Of a stretch of 64,000 nt of DNA, positions 52,802-61,988 are shown one piece after another (the first letter of the stretch is position 1; every line of letters begins with the position of its first letter). The notes beneath the pieces were generated by a model. The model had not been told where the DNA came from. It did not search any database and saw nothing but the letters and a program-made list of their open reading frames with translations. The stretch covers positions 62,001-126,000 of the forward strand of contig JAZAUS010000003.1 of assembly GCA_036342255.1 (NCBI GenBank), written 5' to 3'. The stretch comes from RUG11198 sp036342255 (GTDB lineage: Bacteria > Bacillota_I > Bacilli_A > RF39 > UBA660). The translations under genes were made by a program, and so were the position numbers.

Positions 52802-54022
52802 TTACTTTCTTGAACGACTTCTATTATCTAAATTTAATTCATCTGTTAAATATAATTTAACAATTTGTTCATATAATTTCTTATAACGTTTAAAATTATG
52901 TCTATCCATATACTCAATAACTTTTTCCTTCTCACTATCAGTAATCATTCTACCACCAATACCATAATAATTATCTTTAATCTCTTTATCACTAATCATT
53001 TCTGGATTAGCAGAATGAACATTATAATAAGGTAATACTTCATTAATAAAACTATTAACTTTAACTAAATCTTTATGATTAAATTTAATTCTATTTTTTA
53101 ATATAATTAAAAACTCATTAATTGTCAAATCAGTAGCAAAATTATAATCTAAAAAATCATATTTTCTCTTACTACCATCATTATTATCTAAACCATTAAT
53201 AATATCATTACAAATATTTAATACATCTTCAGCATATTTTTCATATTTAACCTTTTCAAATTCATACTTTCTTAAAAAATTTTGATAAGTTATAACATCA
53301 CATTTCTTAACTTCTTCTAATAATTTATTAAATTTATCTTCACTAATATTATTACATTTTAAAAAATATTCAAAAGAAGAATAATCTTTATTTAAATAAT
53401 CATAAATAACATCAATTCTCTTAATATTCCTTACCATAAGAGAACTATAAAGATTTTTATCAACTTCTTTAATTCTATCCATTATCTCATCATAAGAAAA
53501 CTTTCTTAACTTATCATTCGACTTTAGAACATTTCTAAATTTACTATCAGAATTCTTTTTTAAATAATCATCAGCAACCCTTAACATCTCTTCTTCTAAA
53601 TCAATTAACTTATTACGTCTTACTTCTTTTTCATATTTAATCTTATCTTCATAACAAACTGTTTTTAAATGAGAAATATGATTCTTCAATTGTGGCATTC
53701 TAACAGCAGCTTCTTTAAAATAACCATCAATACAACTTGGTAACAATTGCTCATTATTAAGAATCTTCTCATATATATTTTTATTATTATTAGAAGCATC
53801 ACATACTTCACTAAAAAATAACAAACTACTATGCTCAATATGAAATTTTTTAGCCTCTCTTAAAATAGGTGTTATTTTTAATTCTAATTTTTTATATTCA
53901 TCATCAAGCATCTCTAACTGTTTCTTAATTTCATTCTCCATATCCCTTGGATTCTTAACTACTTCCCTAACTATATCATTTCTAATCTTTAAAATTAACT
54001 CTTTTTTTTCTTTAATTGTCAT
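52802..54022 (-). CDS. Cytosolic protein of unknown function, short paralogue of the gene at 48630
   Basis: A 406-residue charged helical protein with no signal or membrane segment; ATG follows GGGGAGG. It corresponds to the last 400 residues of the 871-residue protein encoded 1.5 kb downstream. Shared landmarks in order: YEKILNN...MPQLKNHI against YEEIVKK...MPDLKTEV, the segment YDFLDYNFATDLTINEFL against FDILDYYLYTKLTPNDFL, then H-x-D-x-V-K-[VI] and a C-terminal Y-[LM]-T-[DN]-E-[IL]-[DN]-L. Predicted helices at the N-terminus may form a coiled coil. No known family comes to mind. It has its own promoter and terminator, like its paralogue. Confidence 0.75.
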   Translation of the reverse strand: MTIKEKKELILKIRNDIVREVVKNPRDMENEIKKQLEMLDDEYKKLELKITPILREAKKFHIEHSSLLFFSEVCDASNNNKNIYEKILNNEQLLPSCIDGYFKEAAVRMPQLKNHISHLKTVCYEDKIKYEKEVRRNKLIDLEEEMLRVADDYLKKNSDSKFRNVLKSNDKLRKFSYDEIMDRIKEVDKNLYSSLMVRNIKRIDVIYDYLNKDYSSFEYFLKCNNISEDKFNKLLEEVKKCDVITYQNFLRKYEFEKVKYEKYAEDVLNICNDIINGLDNNDGSKRKYDFLDYNFATDLTINEFLIILKNRIKFNHKDLVKVNSFINEVLPYYNVHSANPEMISDKEIKDNYYGIGGRMITDSEKEKVIEYMDRHNFKRYKKLYEQIVKLYLTDELNLDNRSRSRK

Positions 54023-54048
54023 ATAAAAACCTCCCCAAAACAGATATT

Positions 54049-54077
54049 ACTATATCAATTATAAGTTAATTTGTCAA
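54049..54077 (-). promoter_or_regulatory. Promoter of the 406-residue unknown gene
   Basis: On the minus strand, TTGACA (54077-54072), 17 bases, TATAGT (54054-54049). It resembles the promoter of the paralogue at 51272-51300 in strength and spacing. Confidence 0.75.
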
Positions 54078-54084
54078 GAAAAAT

Positions 54085-54126
54085 GCTAAAAACAAAAGGA
54101 ATATATAATTCATTATTATATATTCC
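54085..54126 (-). terminator. Terminator of the signal-anchored hypothetical gene
   Basis: GGAATATATAAT and its complement (54098-54109 with 54115-54126) form a 12-bp stem with a 5-base loop; on the minus strand CCTTTTGTTTTT follows. Confidence 0.8.
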
Positions 54127-54131
54127 AACTA

Positions 54132-54932
54132 TTAAGCCTCAACTTTATTACTTCCTCCACTATTAACAGTAGCACCATCTGACTCAAATTTTTTGGCAAT
54201 TTCTTTCAAATCATTAAATAAAGCATTATATTTATTTGCTAGTTCAGTAGAAGTAAATAGCAACTGATTATCCGTATATTGCCAACTAGCATCATTAGCT
54301 TTAAGAAAATTAAGCAACTCAACTTCTTTATCAAAAAACAAATTCAAATTCTTTGCCAAATATTCCATCTTATCTTTTGTCTCTTTTAATTCTTCAATAT
54401 CCTTTTTAGATAACATCAAATCCTTATATAATTTATAAGAATAATCATCAACTTTATCTTTATCAATAAGATTCTCAATAGTATCTTTCTCACATAATTT
54501 AGATATTCTCTTAAGAGCATTTATAACTTTATTTCGATCTTTATCTATAATAGAAAAACTATTTGTATAATTAGGTCTCTCTTTAATTAAATTATCAGGA
54601 GCTAAAATATTAATCAATTCTTCATCAGCCATATAATAATTTATTATTTTAACATTATCTGATAACTCTTTATAGAACTTTTTAACAGCTTCCTCTATAT
54701 AAGCATAATCTCCCTTTGTTTTAACATAGATAGTATAATCATCACTAACTAAATTCTTATTAGAATAATTAATTATTTCTTGTTTTAAGATATCTTCTTG
54801 ACCAAAATCTTGAACAACTTCATAAATAACTACCCCAATAAATAAAGCAAGTAAAATACCAATAAAGCATAAAATAATCTTTAATATTTTCTTATTTCCC
54901 TTACCTTTTCTTCTTCTTCTTCTTTTTACCAT
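54132..54932 (-). CDS. Signal-anchored hypothetical protein
   Basis: This 266-residue protein has a very basic N-terminus (VKRRRRRKGKGNKK), one membrane segment (about 17-38) and a helical outer domain with YTIYVKTKGDYAYIEEAVKKF. The C-terminal half is rich in Lys/Glu/Leu helices and ends in a Gly/Ser tail. Outer helical domains with single N-terminal anchors are common in Gram-positive envelopes, but I recognise no family. It follows trmB by 21 bases, so it is probably co-transcribed with it. Confidence 0.65.
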   Translation of the reverse strand: MVKRRRRRKGKGNKKILKIILCFIGILLALFIGVVIYEVVQDFGQEDILKQEIINYSNKNLVSDDYTIYVKTKGDYAYIEEAVKKFYKELSDNVKIINYYMADEELINILAPDNLIKERPNYTNSFSIIDKDRNKVINALKRISKLCEKDTIENLIDKDKVDDYSYKLYKDLMLSKKDIEELKETKDKMEYLAKNLNLFFDKEVELLNFLKANDASWQYTDNQLLFTSTELANKYNALFNDLKEIAKKFESDGATVNSGGSNKVEA

Positions 54933-54953
54933 CTAAATCACTCCATAACTAAA

Positions 54954-55586
54954 TTATTTCTTTATAGCGTCTAATTTATTAATTTTAATCCCCTTCTTAA
55001 CAAACTTTTTCTCATATTCTGTCTCTATATTATCAGTCATATCACCATTATGTAAATCATTTGTTTTATATATAATATTATATCCATGATTTTCTAACAT
55101 ATCAAGAGAATAATTAAACAAATCAATATTATCTGTTTTCATAATAATATGATTCCCATTCTTAAATATTTTATCATATATATTTAAAAATATAGGACTA
55201 GTTAATCTTCTTTTAGCATGTCTATCTTTAGGCCATGGATCAGAAAAATTTAAATATATTAAATCAACTTCACCATCAAAAACTCTATCCAAATTTATAG
55301 CATCCAATCTAATTATTTTCAAATTGTTTAAATCTAAATCATTAGATTTTTGAATAGCTCTAACAATAACACTATCAAATTTTTCAATACCAATAAAATT
55401 AATATTAGGATACTTTAAAGCATTCTCGATAATAAAATCTCCTTTACCCATACCAATTTCTATATATATTTTGTTATTGTTATTAAATACTTTATTCCAT
55501 TTACCAATATTATCCAAAGGATTAGATACATAATATTTACCATTAACTATTATATCATTAGCTCCTTTAACATTCTTAAGTCTCAT
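54954..55586 (-). CDS. trmB: tRNA (guanine46-N7)-methyltransferase
   Basis: TrmB makes m7G46 in the variable loop of tRNAs. SAM-binding motif I is IEIGMGKGDF, the acidic residue closing motif II follows in FIGIEKFDSV, and the family motif DPWPKDRHAKRRL is intact. The C-terminal TDN...Y-x-x-D-x-L-E pattern and the T-x-Y-E-K-x-F segment (ETEYEKKF) fit as well. Length 210 is normal. It follows pdp by 11 bases. Confidence 0.94.
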   Translation of the reverse strand: MRLKNVKGANDIIVNGKYYVSNPLDNIGKWNKVFNNNNKIYIEIGMGKGDFIIENALKYPNINFIGIEKFDSVIVRAIQKSNDLDLNNLKIIRLDAINLDRVFDGEVDLIYLNFSDPWPKDRHAKRRLTSPIFLNIYDKIFKNGNHIIMKTDNIDLFNYSLDMLENHGYNIIYKTNDLHNGDMTDNIETEYEKKFVKKGIKINKLDAIKK

Positions 55587-55597
55587 ATTAACATCCT

Positions 55598-56872
55598 TTA
55601 CTTTATAATTTTATATATTAACTCTCCTTTTTTCTTTTTAGTTTTATTAATCTCAAAAATAGGTGTATTCATAATACTAGCTTTAGGAACTTTTTTTGTA
55701 TATAAAGTCATCAAAATATCTCCACGCTTAACTAAATCCCCAACATTTTTATGAACAACTATACCTGCTGTATAATCAATTTTATCATCAATACTTAATC
55801 TACCTGCACCTAATTGCATCGATAATTTACCCAATTCTAAAGCATCAATATTATTTAAATATCCTTCTTTAGGACTCTTAATATCATACTTTTTTGTAGC
55901 TTTAGGTAAATTATCCAAATCCCCATTTTGTGCCTTTACAAATTCTTTAAACTTCTCATAAGCCATACCACTTTCAATAGCATTTAAAACCTTCTCTTTA
56001 GCAGAATCATAATCAATATCCAACCCCATACTAACCATATAAGTAGATAATTCAACACATAAATCTCTAAGACTACCATTTTTATTGTTCTTTAACACAT
56101 CAATAGCCTCTTCAATTTCTAAAGAATTACCTATATTGTTACCAAGAGGAACATCCATATTAGTAAGAATACATACTACTTCAACTTTATTCTTCTTACC
56201 TATTTTTATCATTAAATTAGAAAGTTTTTCAGCATCTTGAATTGTTTTCAATAATGCTCCACGACCAACTTTAACATCAATAATAATCTTTTTAGCACCA
56301 CTAGCTATCTTCTTACTCATAATAGAAGATGCTATTAAAGCAGGTGATTCAACAGTACCAGTAACATCTCTTAAAGCATATATTTTCTTATCAGCAGGAG
56401 CCAATTTATCATTTTGGCAAGAATCTACAAAACCAACCTCTTTAACTTGCTTAATAAAACTTTTAACACTCAAGCTAGAATTAAAATTAGGAATGGATTC
56501 TAACTTATCTATTGTACCACCAGTATGACCTAATCCACGACCACTCATCTTAGCAACTTTAACACCACAAGCTGCAACAATAGGTCCAGTAATAATAGTA
56601 GTTTTATCACCTACACCACCAGTAGAATGCTTATCTACAACATTATCACCTAATTCAGATAGATCCAACTTTTCACCACTATCAGTCATATACTTAGTTA
56701 AAGAAATAATCTCATTTTCTGTCATACCTTTAGTACATATAGCCATTAACAAACTACTCATTTGATAATCAAAAATAGTACCATTCATATATTCTTCAAT
56801 TATAAATTTTATTTCTTCATCACTAAGTATCAAACCAATTCTTTTCTTATTAATTAAATCAACAATATTCAT
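55598..56872 (-). CDS. pdp: Pyrimidine-nucleoside phosphorylase
   Basis: This enzyme splits uridine and thymidine to base plus (deoxy)ribose 1-phosphate. I start at ATG 56872 after GGGAGTGAT; GTG 56881 in frame is less likely. The signature KHSTGGVGDKTT (about 80-91) and KMSGRGLGHTGGTIDKLES are intact, with the SMxMxK-like SSIMSKKIASG region. Length 424 is standard. It cooperates with the Cdd encoded at 17 kb in pyrimidine salvage, though the genes are not linked. It follows scpB by a short gap. Confidence 0.94.
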   Translation of the reverse strand: MNIVDLINKKRIGLILSDEEIKFIIEEYMNGTIFDYQMSSLLMAICTKGMTENEIISLTKYMTDSGEKLDLSELGDNVVDKHSTGGVGDKTTIITGPIVAACGVKVAKMSGRGLGHTGGTIDKLESIPNFNSSLSVKSFIKQVKEVGFVDSCQNDKLAPADKKIYALRDVTGTVESPALIASSIMSKKIASGAKKIIIDVKVGRGALLKTIQDAEKLSNLMIKIGKKNKVEVVCILTNMDVPLGNNIGNSLEIEEAIDVLKNNKNGSLRDLCVELSTYMVSMGLDIDYDSAKEKVLNAIESGMAYEKFKEFVKAQNGDLDNLPKATKKYDIKSPKEGYLNNIDALELGKLSMQLGAGRLSIDDKIDYTAGIVVHKNVGDLVKRGDILMTLYTKKVPKASIMNTPIFEINKTKKKKGELIYKIIK

Positions 56873-56890
56873 AAATATCACACTCCCATA

Positions 56891-57442
56891 TTAATTCTCT
56901 TTATAATTAGATTTAAATAAATCTTTTTCCTCATCATTAACATCAATTTTCTCAATATCAGGTAAATCATCTTTAGTAGCCAAACCAAAATAATCCAAAA
57001 AATCATCAGTAGTCTTATAAAGAATTGGATGTCCAGGTTTTTCACTCCTACCAGCCTCTTTTATTAATCCCTTAGCTAATAGTCTTCTAATAACATATAT
57101 AGAATCAACACCCCTCATCTCATCTATTTCAGATCTAGTAAGAGGCTCATTATAAGCAATAATAGCTAAAACCTCTAAAGCAGCCTGCGATAAATTATTA
57201 TTAGTAGGATTTTCTACTAACTTCCTATAATATTCTTTATGTTCCTGCTTAGTAGTCAATTTAAAAGTATTACCCAAATAACTTAATCTTAAACCTCTAT
57301 TCTCTTTCTCATAACTCTCTTTCAAACTATAAACTAATTTTTTAGCCTCTTCATCACTAATATCCAATATCTTAGCAACATCATCTAATGATAAACCCTC
57401 ATCTCCAACCACAAATAATAATCCTTCTAGTATTCCTTCCAT
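56891..57442 (-). CDS. scpB: Segregation and condensation protein B
   Basis: ScpB is the winged-helix kite subunit of the SMC-ScpAB condensin. I start at ATG 57442 with AGAGGTG upstream, giving MEGILEGLLFVVGDEGLS, typical of the family; GTG 57451 in frame is less likely. The second winged helix has LAIIAYNEPLTRSEIDEMRGVDS, the best conserved ScpB segment, followed by GLIKEAGRSEKPGHPILYKTT. It follows scpA closely. Confidence 0.95.
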   Translation of the reverse strand: MEGILEGLLFVVGDEGLSLDDVAKILDISDEEAKKLVYSLKESYEKENRGLRLSYLGNTFKLTTKQEHKEYYRKLVENPTNNNLSQAALEVLAIIAYNEPLTRSEIDEMRGVDSIYVIRRLLAKGLIKEAGRSEKPGHPILYKTTDDFLDYFGLATKDDLPDIEKIDVNDEEKDLFKSNYKEN

Positions 57443-57453
57443 TCTTAACACCT

Positions 57454-58188
57454 CTAGTTATTTTCATCTTTAAGTATTATATATATATTATTAAAATTAT
57501 CTTCTTGCTCTAATATTACCTTTTTCTCTTTAGCTAATTCTAAAATAGACATAAAAGTAACAATAACATAACTCTTATTATATATATCAAATAATTCTTT
57601 AAATTCAGCCTTTTTATTAATTTTCAAATACTTCTTAATATCACTTTTTCTTTTCTTAACACTATATTCTTTATTAGTAATTTTAGTATTAATAGGTTTT
57701 TCTTTATCTTTTCTTTCAATAAATTTAGAAAAAGCATCAACTAAATCATCAATAGTAATATCTGTATCATTAACAATCTTCTTATGCGTTAAATCTTTTA
57801 GTTTAGATGGAGATTTAGTATAAATATCATGTCTATCTATTTCTAATTGTTTAAAATCTTTAGTCAATTCTTTATATTTTTCATATTCAATTAATCTATT
57901 AATTAAACTCTCTCGACTTATATTTTCATCTAGTTCCTCTTCATCATCAATATCTTCATTCCTAGGTAATAAAGAAGCTGACTTAATAAGCATAAGCTCC
58001 GAAGCCATTATCAAATACTCAGAAGCTATCTCTATATCCAACTTTTCCATTTTACCTATATATTCTAAATATTGATCAGTTATCTGTTCAATAGATATAT
58101 CATATATATCAATATCATTCTTTTTAATTAAATGTAATAACAAATCAAGAGGTCCAGAAAACTCATCTATATTTATTACATAATCCAT
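57454..58188 (-). CDS. scpA: Segregation and condensation protein A
   Basis: ScpA is the kleisin that bridges the SMC heads. I start at ATG 58188, preceded by GGAGAGTG; ATG 58203 in frame would put the ribosome site inside. The opening YVINIDEFSGPLDLLLHLI, then ISIEQITDQYLEYI and IASEYLIMASELMLIKSASLLP, are the kleisin N-terminal hallmark. The C-terminal winged helix has VTFMSILELAKEKKV. Length 244 is normal. scpB follows at once. smc is not in the window. Confidence 0.95.
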   Translation of the reverse strand: MDYVINIDEFSGPLDLLLHLIKKNDIDIYDISIEQITDQYLEYIGKMEKLDIEIASEYLIMASELMLIKSASLLPRNEDIDDEEELDENISRESLINRLIEYEKYKELTKDFKQLEIDRHDIYTKSPSKLKDLTHKKIVNDTDITIDDLVDAFSKFIERKDKEKPINTKITNKEYSVKKRKSDIKKYLKINKKAEFKELFDIYNKSYVIVTFMSILELAKEKKVILEQEDNFNNIYIILKDENN

Positions 58189-58255
58189 AGACACACTCTC
58201 CATACTACTAAAATTATATCATAATAAAAAAATATTTAAAAGCTTTTTTCAACTT

Positions 58256-58867
58256 TTAAATATTTAAAATTATAACAATTAACCTTAACATTTGTACTAA
58301 AATACTAATAAAGAAAATTGTCGATATTTTATTGAATATACTCATAACTTTATTAATATCCATATCATTAAGTTTAACCCTATCTATAGCTTCAGTATTA
58401 ATACTATTAATTAAATATAAATATACTAACGCTACTATAAATATAACAATAGCAATCTTACTATCACCACTATTAGATACTAAATAACTCATAATAATAG
58501 TAATAAAAGGAATAAAAGAAAAAATCTTCAACTCTTTAAATATAAAAGCAATATAATTAAATATATTATTTTTAACAAGTGAATAACCTGACAAAAAAGA
58601 AGCTACTGCCAAAGAAAAAACATCACGACCATTATAAGTCTTAGATTTTAACTTAACAATATTTCTCTTTATATTATAATGACTAAAATATGCTTCTTTA
58701 TCCTCAATTAAATTAATAGCACTATCATCAATTAATAATTTTTGTACCTGATCAGCACCAGTAATATCTTTTTTCTTATTTTTATTAGTAAAATAAGAAA
58801 CTATTAACAAAAGATAACCTATAACAACTAATATAATACTAATAATTAATAATATATAACTAATCAT
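58256..58867 (-). CDS. YugP-type membrane protein that has lost its zinc-protease motif
   Basis: This 203-residue protein has an N-terminal membrane span, then TGADQVQKLLIDDSAIN, YFSHYNIKRNIVKLKSKTYNGRDVFSLAVASFLSGYS, and C-terminal spans ending in LVQMLRLIVIIL. Each part lines up with YugP-type zinc metallopeptidases (TGAEVA..., LxDHYDPxxxxVxLSxxVYxGxSxxxxxVAAHExGHA, ...LLQLLRLI). Where the metal motif HExGH should be, it reads SFLSGYS, so both His and the Glu are gone. This is my alignment by eye. It is probably a catalytically dead relative with a structural or regulatory role. It lies between scpA and truB, 12 bases from truB. Confidence 0.68.
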   Translation of the reverse strand: MISYILLIISIILVVIGYLLLIVSYFTNKNKKKDITGADQVQKLLIDDSAINLIEDKEAYFSHYNIKRNIVKLKSKTYNGRDVFSLAVASFLSGYSLVKNNIFNYIAFIFKELKIFSFIPFITIIMSYLVSNSGDSKIAIVIFIVALVYLYLINSINTEAIDRVKLNDMDINKVMSIFNKISTIFFISILVQMLRLIVIILNI

Positions 58868-58878
58868 AATATCACATC

Positions 58879-59724
58879 CTAAAAAACCTTATAAGGCTTA
58901 ACTTTATTATTCTCAATTTGTTCATATATAGCAAGTAATTTATTATCTTTATCTATAATCATAACCTTATCTTCATTATAAAACTTATCTAGTACTTGCC
59001 CATTTCTTATTTTAAAAGCTAACTCATCATCTACTATTACTTTAGGTAATTCAATAACATCAACAGGATTTAATAATCTATAATTATTATTATCTATATC
59101 ATCAATAGTATAAGCCTGTTCTATAGAAAAATTTCCCTGTTTTATCCTTCTTAATTCTATCATAGTAGCATAATTATCTAAACTATAACCAATATCTCTT
59201 ATTAAACTCCTTATATAAGTTCCCTTACTAACTAAACACCTAAAAGTTATTTCATTATCATTAAAATCTAATAATTCTATTTCTTTAATTTCTACTTCCC
59301 TAATAGGTAATTCAACATCTATACCAGCCCTAGCATATTCATATAATTTCTTACCATTCACTTTAACAGCCGAATATTTAGGTACTTCTTGTTTAATATA
59401 TCCCTTAAAATTATTTAATTTATTTATAATATCTTCTTTAGTAATATTAGGTACATCTTTTTCTTTTAATATTTCTCCAGTTATATCTAAAGTATCAGTC
59501 TCTATACCTAATCTCATAGTAGCAATATATTCTTTATAGGTACTTGTTAATAATTCAGTTAATTTCAAAGCCTTGCCAAGACATATAACAAGTACCCCCG
59601 TCGCAATAGGATCTAAAGTACCAGTATGCCCAACTTTATTAGTATTAAATTTTTTACTTACTATATTTACTATATCACGACTCGTATAATCTTTAGGCTT
59701 ATCAATAATTAATATACCATTCAT
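58879..59724 (-). CDS. truB: tRNA pseudouridine-55 synthase
   Basis: TruB forms pseudouridine 55 in the T loop of nearly all tRNAs. The opening NGILIIDKPKDYTSRDIV and VGHTGTLDPIATGVL contain the catalytic Asp in the G-T-L-D-P motif. GKALKLTELL, KGTYIRSLIRDIG and the C-terminal PUA-like end are also present. Length 281 is normal. The start overlaps the end of nrnA by 4 bases; the order rbfA-nrnA-truB is a classic Firmicutes operon. Confidence 0.95.
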   Translation of the reverse strand: MNGILIIDKPKDYTSRDIVNIVSKKFNTNKVGHTGTLDPIATGVLVICLGKALKLTELLTSTYKEYIATMRLGIETDTLDITGEILKEKDVPNITKEDIINKLNNFKGYIKQEVPKYSAVKVNGKKLYEYARAGIDVELPIREVEIKEIELLDFNDNEITFRCLVSKGTYIRSLIRDIGYSLDNYATMIELRRIKQGNFSIEQAYTIDDIDNNNYRLLNPVDVIELPKVIVDDELAFKIRNGQVLDKFYNEDKVMIIDKDNKLLAIYEQIENNKVKPYKVF

Positions 59725-60683
59725 AAATTCTTAACAGTTTCCTTAATTAATTTTTTCATAGCTACTTCAAGAGGTTCATTAATAGTACAACCAGCAGCCT
59801 TACTATGACCTCCACCATCAAAAGATTTAGCTATTTCTGAAACATCTACTTCATCATTACTACGTAAAGATACTCTATATCCATCATCATCTTCTCTTAA
59901 AAATATAGATACAGATACACCCTCAACTTTTCTACCAACATTTACTATTCCTTCATGATCCCCTGTTTTAGCTCCTGTCTCAACCAGATCATCCTTCGTA
60001 ATATATGTAATAGCAATCCTTCCTTTACTTACAAACTCCAATCTAGAAGTAGCAATAGAAGTTAATTTAAATTGAGCCTTAGTTTGAATATCAAAAGTAG
60101 TTTGATAAATTTTACTAATATTTACACCAGTATCTAACATATGAGCAGCAAATTCAAAAGTCTCATCATCCACAGTATCATATCTAAAACCACCAGAATC
60201 TGTAATAATACCAGTCATCAAAGCCTCTCCTATTTCTTTAGTAATATTAATATTCAATTTCTTTAATACTTTAACAAGAGTCTTACAAACAGCAGGACTA
60301 TTATCTTCAACATAATTATTCATAGCAAAAAAAGTATTACTAGAATGATGATCTATTGACACAGTTACAGCAGCCTCATCAAATGAATTATTAGGATCAT
60401 ATAACCTCTTCTTATCAGCACAATCAAGAGCAATACATAAATCATAATCTTTAGTACCTTTTCTTTTTATATCCTCTATACAAGGCAAAAACTTAAAAAC
60501 ATCAGAATATTCATCACAAATAACATCAACTTCTTTTTTTATTTGTTGAAGTCCCATATACATAGCAAGAGTACTACCAATAGCATCTCCATCAGGATCT
60601 ACATGTGCAAAAATACCTATCTTATCTGCATTTAATATAATTTCTATTATCTTATCTAATTCTATTTCACTATTCATGTTCAT
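59721..60683 (-). CDS. nrnA: DHH-family oligoribonuclease/pAp phosphatase
   Basis: NrnA degrades nano-RNAs and removes phosphate from pAp. DHH-domain motifs: HVDPDGDAIGS (about 22-32), ALDCADKKR, the DHH itself in IDHHSSN, and GIITDSGGFRY. DHHA1 ends with FDGGGHSKAAG. Length 320 is normal. The ATG at 60683 overlaps the end of rbfA by 14 bases; ATG 60677 is a possible alternative start. Cyclic dinucleotide breakdown is an alternative function of some relatives. Confidence 0.93.
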   Translation of the reverse strand: MNMNSEIELDKIIEIILNADKIGIFAHVDPDGDAIGSTLAMYMGLQQIKKEVDVICDEYSDVFKFLPCIEDIKRKGTKDYDLCIALDCADKKRLYDPNNSFDEAAVTVSIDHHSSNTFFAMNNYVEDNSPAVCKTLVKVLKKLNINITKEIGEALMTGIITDSGGFRYDTVDDETFEFAAHMLDTGVNISKIYQTTFDIQTKAQFKLTSIATSRLEFVSKGRIAITYITKDDLVETGAKTGDHEGIVNVGRKVEGVSVSIFLREDDDGYRVSLRSNDEVDVSEIAKSFDGGGHSKAAGCTINEPLEVAMKKLIKETVKNL

Positions 60684-61011
60684 TAATTCTTTCTATAATT
60701 CTTTCAATATTATTACCATATTCAATAGATTCATCATATACAAATTTCAACTCAGGCATTTTTCTTACTTCAACTCTTTTACACATTTCTTTTTCTATAA
60801 ACTTACTAGCATGATTTAATACTTTTAGTGTTTCATCCTTCTTACTATCATCTAATACAGTTATATATACTTTAGCAAAAGATAAATCATTAGTTATATC
60901 AACATCAGTAACAGTTACAAAACTAATTCTATCATCTTTAATCTCTTCTTTAATAATAGTACTAATCTCAATAGCAAACTTATGCTCTAAACGTTCTATT
61001 TTTACACTCAT
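60670..61011 (-). CDS. rbfA: 30S ribosome-binding factor A
   Basis: RbfA is a KH-fold protein that assists 16S rRNA 5'-end maturation. I start at ATG 61011 after AGGAAGTG; GTG 61020 in frame is less likely. Typical parts: RLEHKFAIEISTIIKEEIKD, FVTVTDVDITNDLSFAKVYI, and the C-terminal VRKMPELKFVYDESIEYGN with the R-x-x-P-x-L-x-F motif. Length 113 is normal. It is the first gene of the rbfA-nrnA-truB unit. Confidence 0.94.
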   Translation of the reverse strand: MSVKIERLEHKFAIEISTIIKEEIKDDRISFVTVTDVDITNDLSFAKVYITVLDDSKKDETLKVLNHASKFIEKEMCKRVEVRKMPELKFVYDESIEYGNNIERIIERINEHE

Positions 61012-61090
61012 TGTTATCACTTCCTCATATTAATTATACACTAAAAAGCAAGATAAAAGCAATAGTATATAAAAAAAACAATATACCATT

Positions 61091-61117
61091 AAAAAAAACT
61101 GAAATATTCAGTTTTTT
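61091..61117 (-). terminator. Terminator of the zinc-ribbon membrane protein
   Basis: AAAAAACTGAA (61093-61103) pairs with TTCAGTTTTTT (61107-61117) around three bases. On the minus strand a T run follows, and the structure is nearly symmetrical. Confidence 0.8.
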
Positions 61118-61127
61118 TAATTATTAA

Positions 61128-61907
61128 TTATGAAATCACTTTATTTACAATATCAACTACAATAGATGCAAAAACATAAACAACAGGCAAAGATACTAAT
61201 AATTTATTTTTATCAAAAGTAGTTATACCCTTTAATGCCTCATATAAAATAATTATACTAAATACTGAAATAAAAGATGAAATATAACTAATTATATTAA
61301 TAACTATATCTGCATCCGAAAAAGACAATACACAATATACAAGATTTCCAATAATAGTCACTACTACACTCATACCTAAAGCAACAACAATTCTCTTCCA
61401 AGAAGTTTTATCCTTAAAAATAATATTAATCAAAACATAAATAGCAGCAATAATAGCAGCATAATTAACTAATGATAATCCAAAAACTCTAAAAAATTTA
61501 TCAAAATAATTAACACCAAAAGAACCAATTTTAGAATAAGAACGATATGCCCCTAAAAGATTTTGTAACCCCTTAGCAAAAGAAGCAGCTACAATCAAAA
61601 CAATACCAATAATAAAATTATTTTCTGTAATATTATTAGCCAGCACATCAAAAGGCTTAATAAATAAATTCTTAGCAATATCAATTATAGTATTAACAGT
61701 ATTATTAGAACTACTATTATTAATAATATTAGAATTATTATTATTTAACTGATTATTATTTAATTCATGATTACTATTATTATCATTACTATTATCAGTT
61801 ATACTATTATTAATAATACTATTATTTGCCAAATTACTACTTTCACTACAATTACATACTTCTCCATCTTCTAATTGTTTACCACATTTTTCACAAAATC
61901 TACTCAT
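61128..61907 (-). CDS. Zinc-ribbon membrane protein, Yip1-like
   Basis: This 259-residue protein starts with a zinc ribbon: C5 and C8 in FCEKCGKQL, then C18 and C20 in EVCNCS. A low-complexity Asn/Ser linker runs from about 22 to 70. The rest holds four or five membrane segments and an amphipathic IAKNLFIKPFDVLANNITENN, the pattern of Yip1-type zinc-ribbon proteins common in Firmicutes. Function is unknown; probably a membrane sensor or scaffold. ATG follows GGAGG by five bases. It is separated from the small RNA upstream by that RNA's own terminator. Confidence 0.75.
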   Translation of the reverse strand: MSRFCEKCGKQLEDGEVCNCSESSNLANNSIINNSITDNSNDNNSNHELNNNQLNNNNSNIINNSSSNNTVNTIIDIAKNLFIKPFDVLANNITENNFIIGIVLIVAASFAKGLQNLLGAYRSYSKIGSFGVNYFDKFFRVFGLSLVNYAAIIAAIYVLINIIFKDKTSWKRIVVALGMSVVVTIIGNLVYCVLSFSDADIVINIISYISSFISVFSIIILYEALKGITTFDKNKLLVSLPVVYVFASIVVDIVNKVIS

Positions 61908-61988
61908 AAAATACCTCCATATTATTTATAAATAAATTATACAATAAAAAAACCAGTAAAGCAATATTAAATTTAATCTATTACAATT

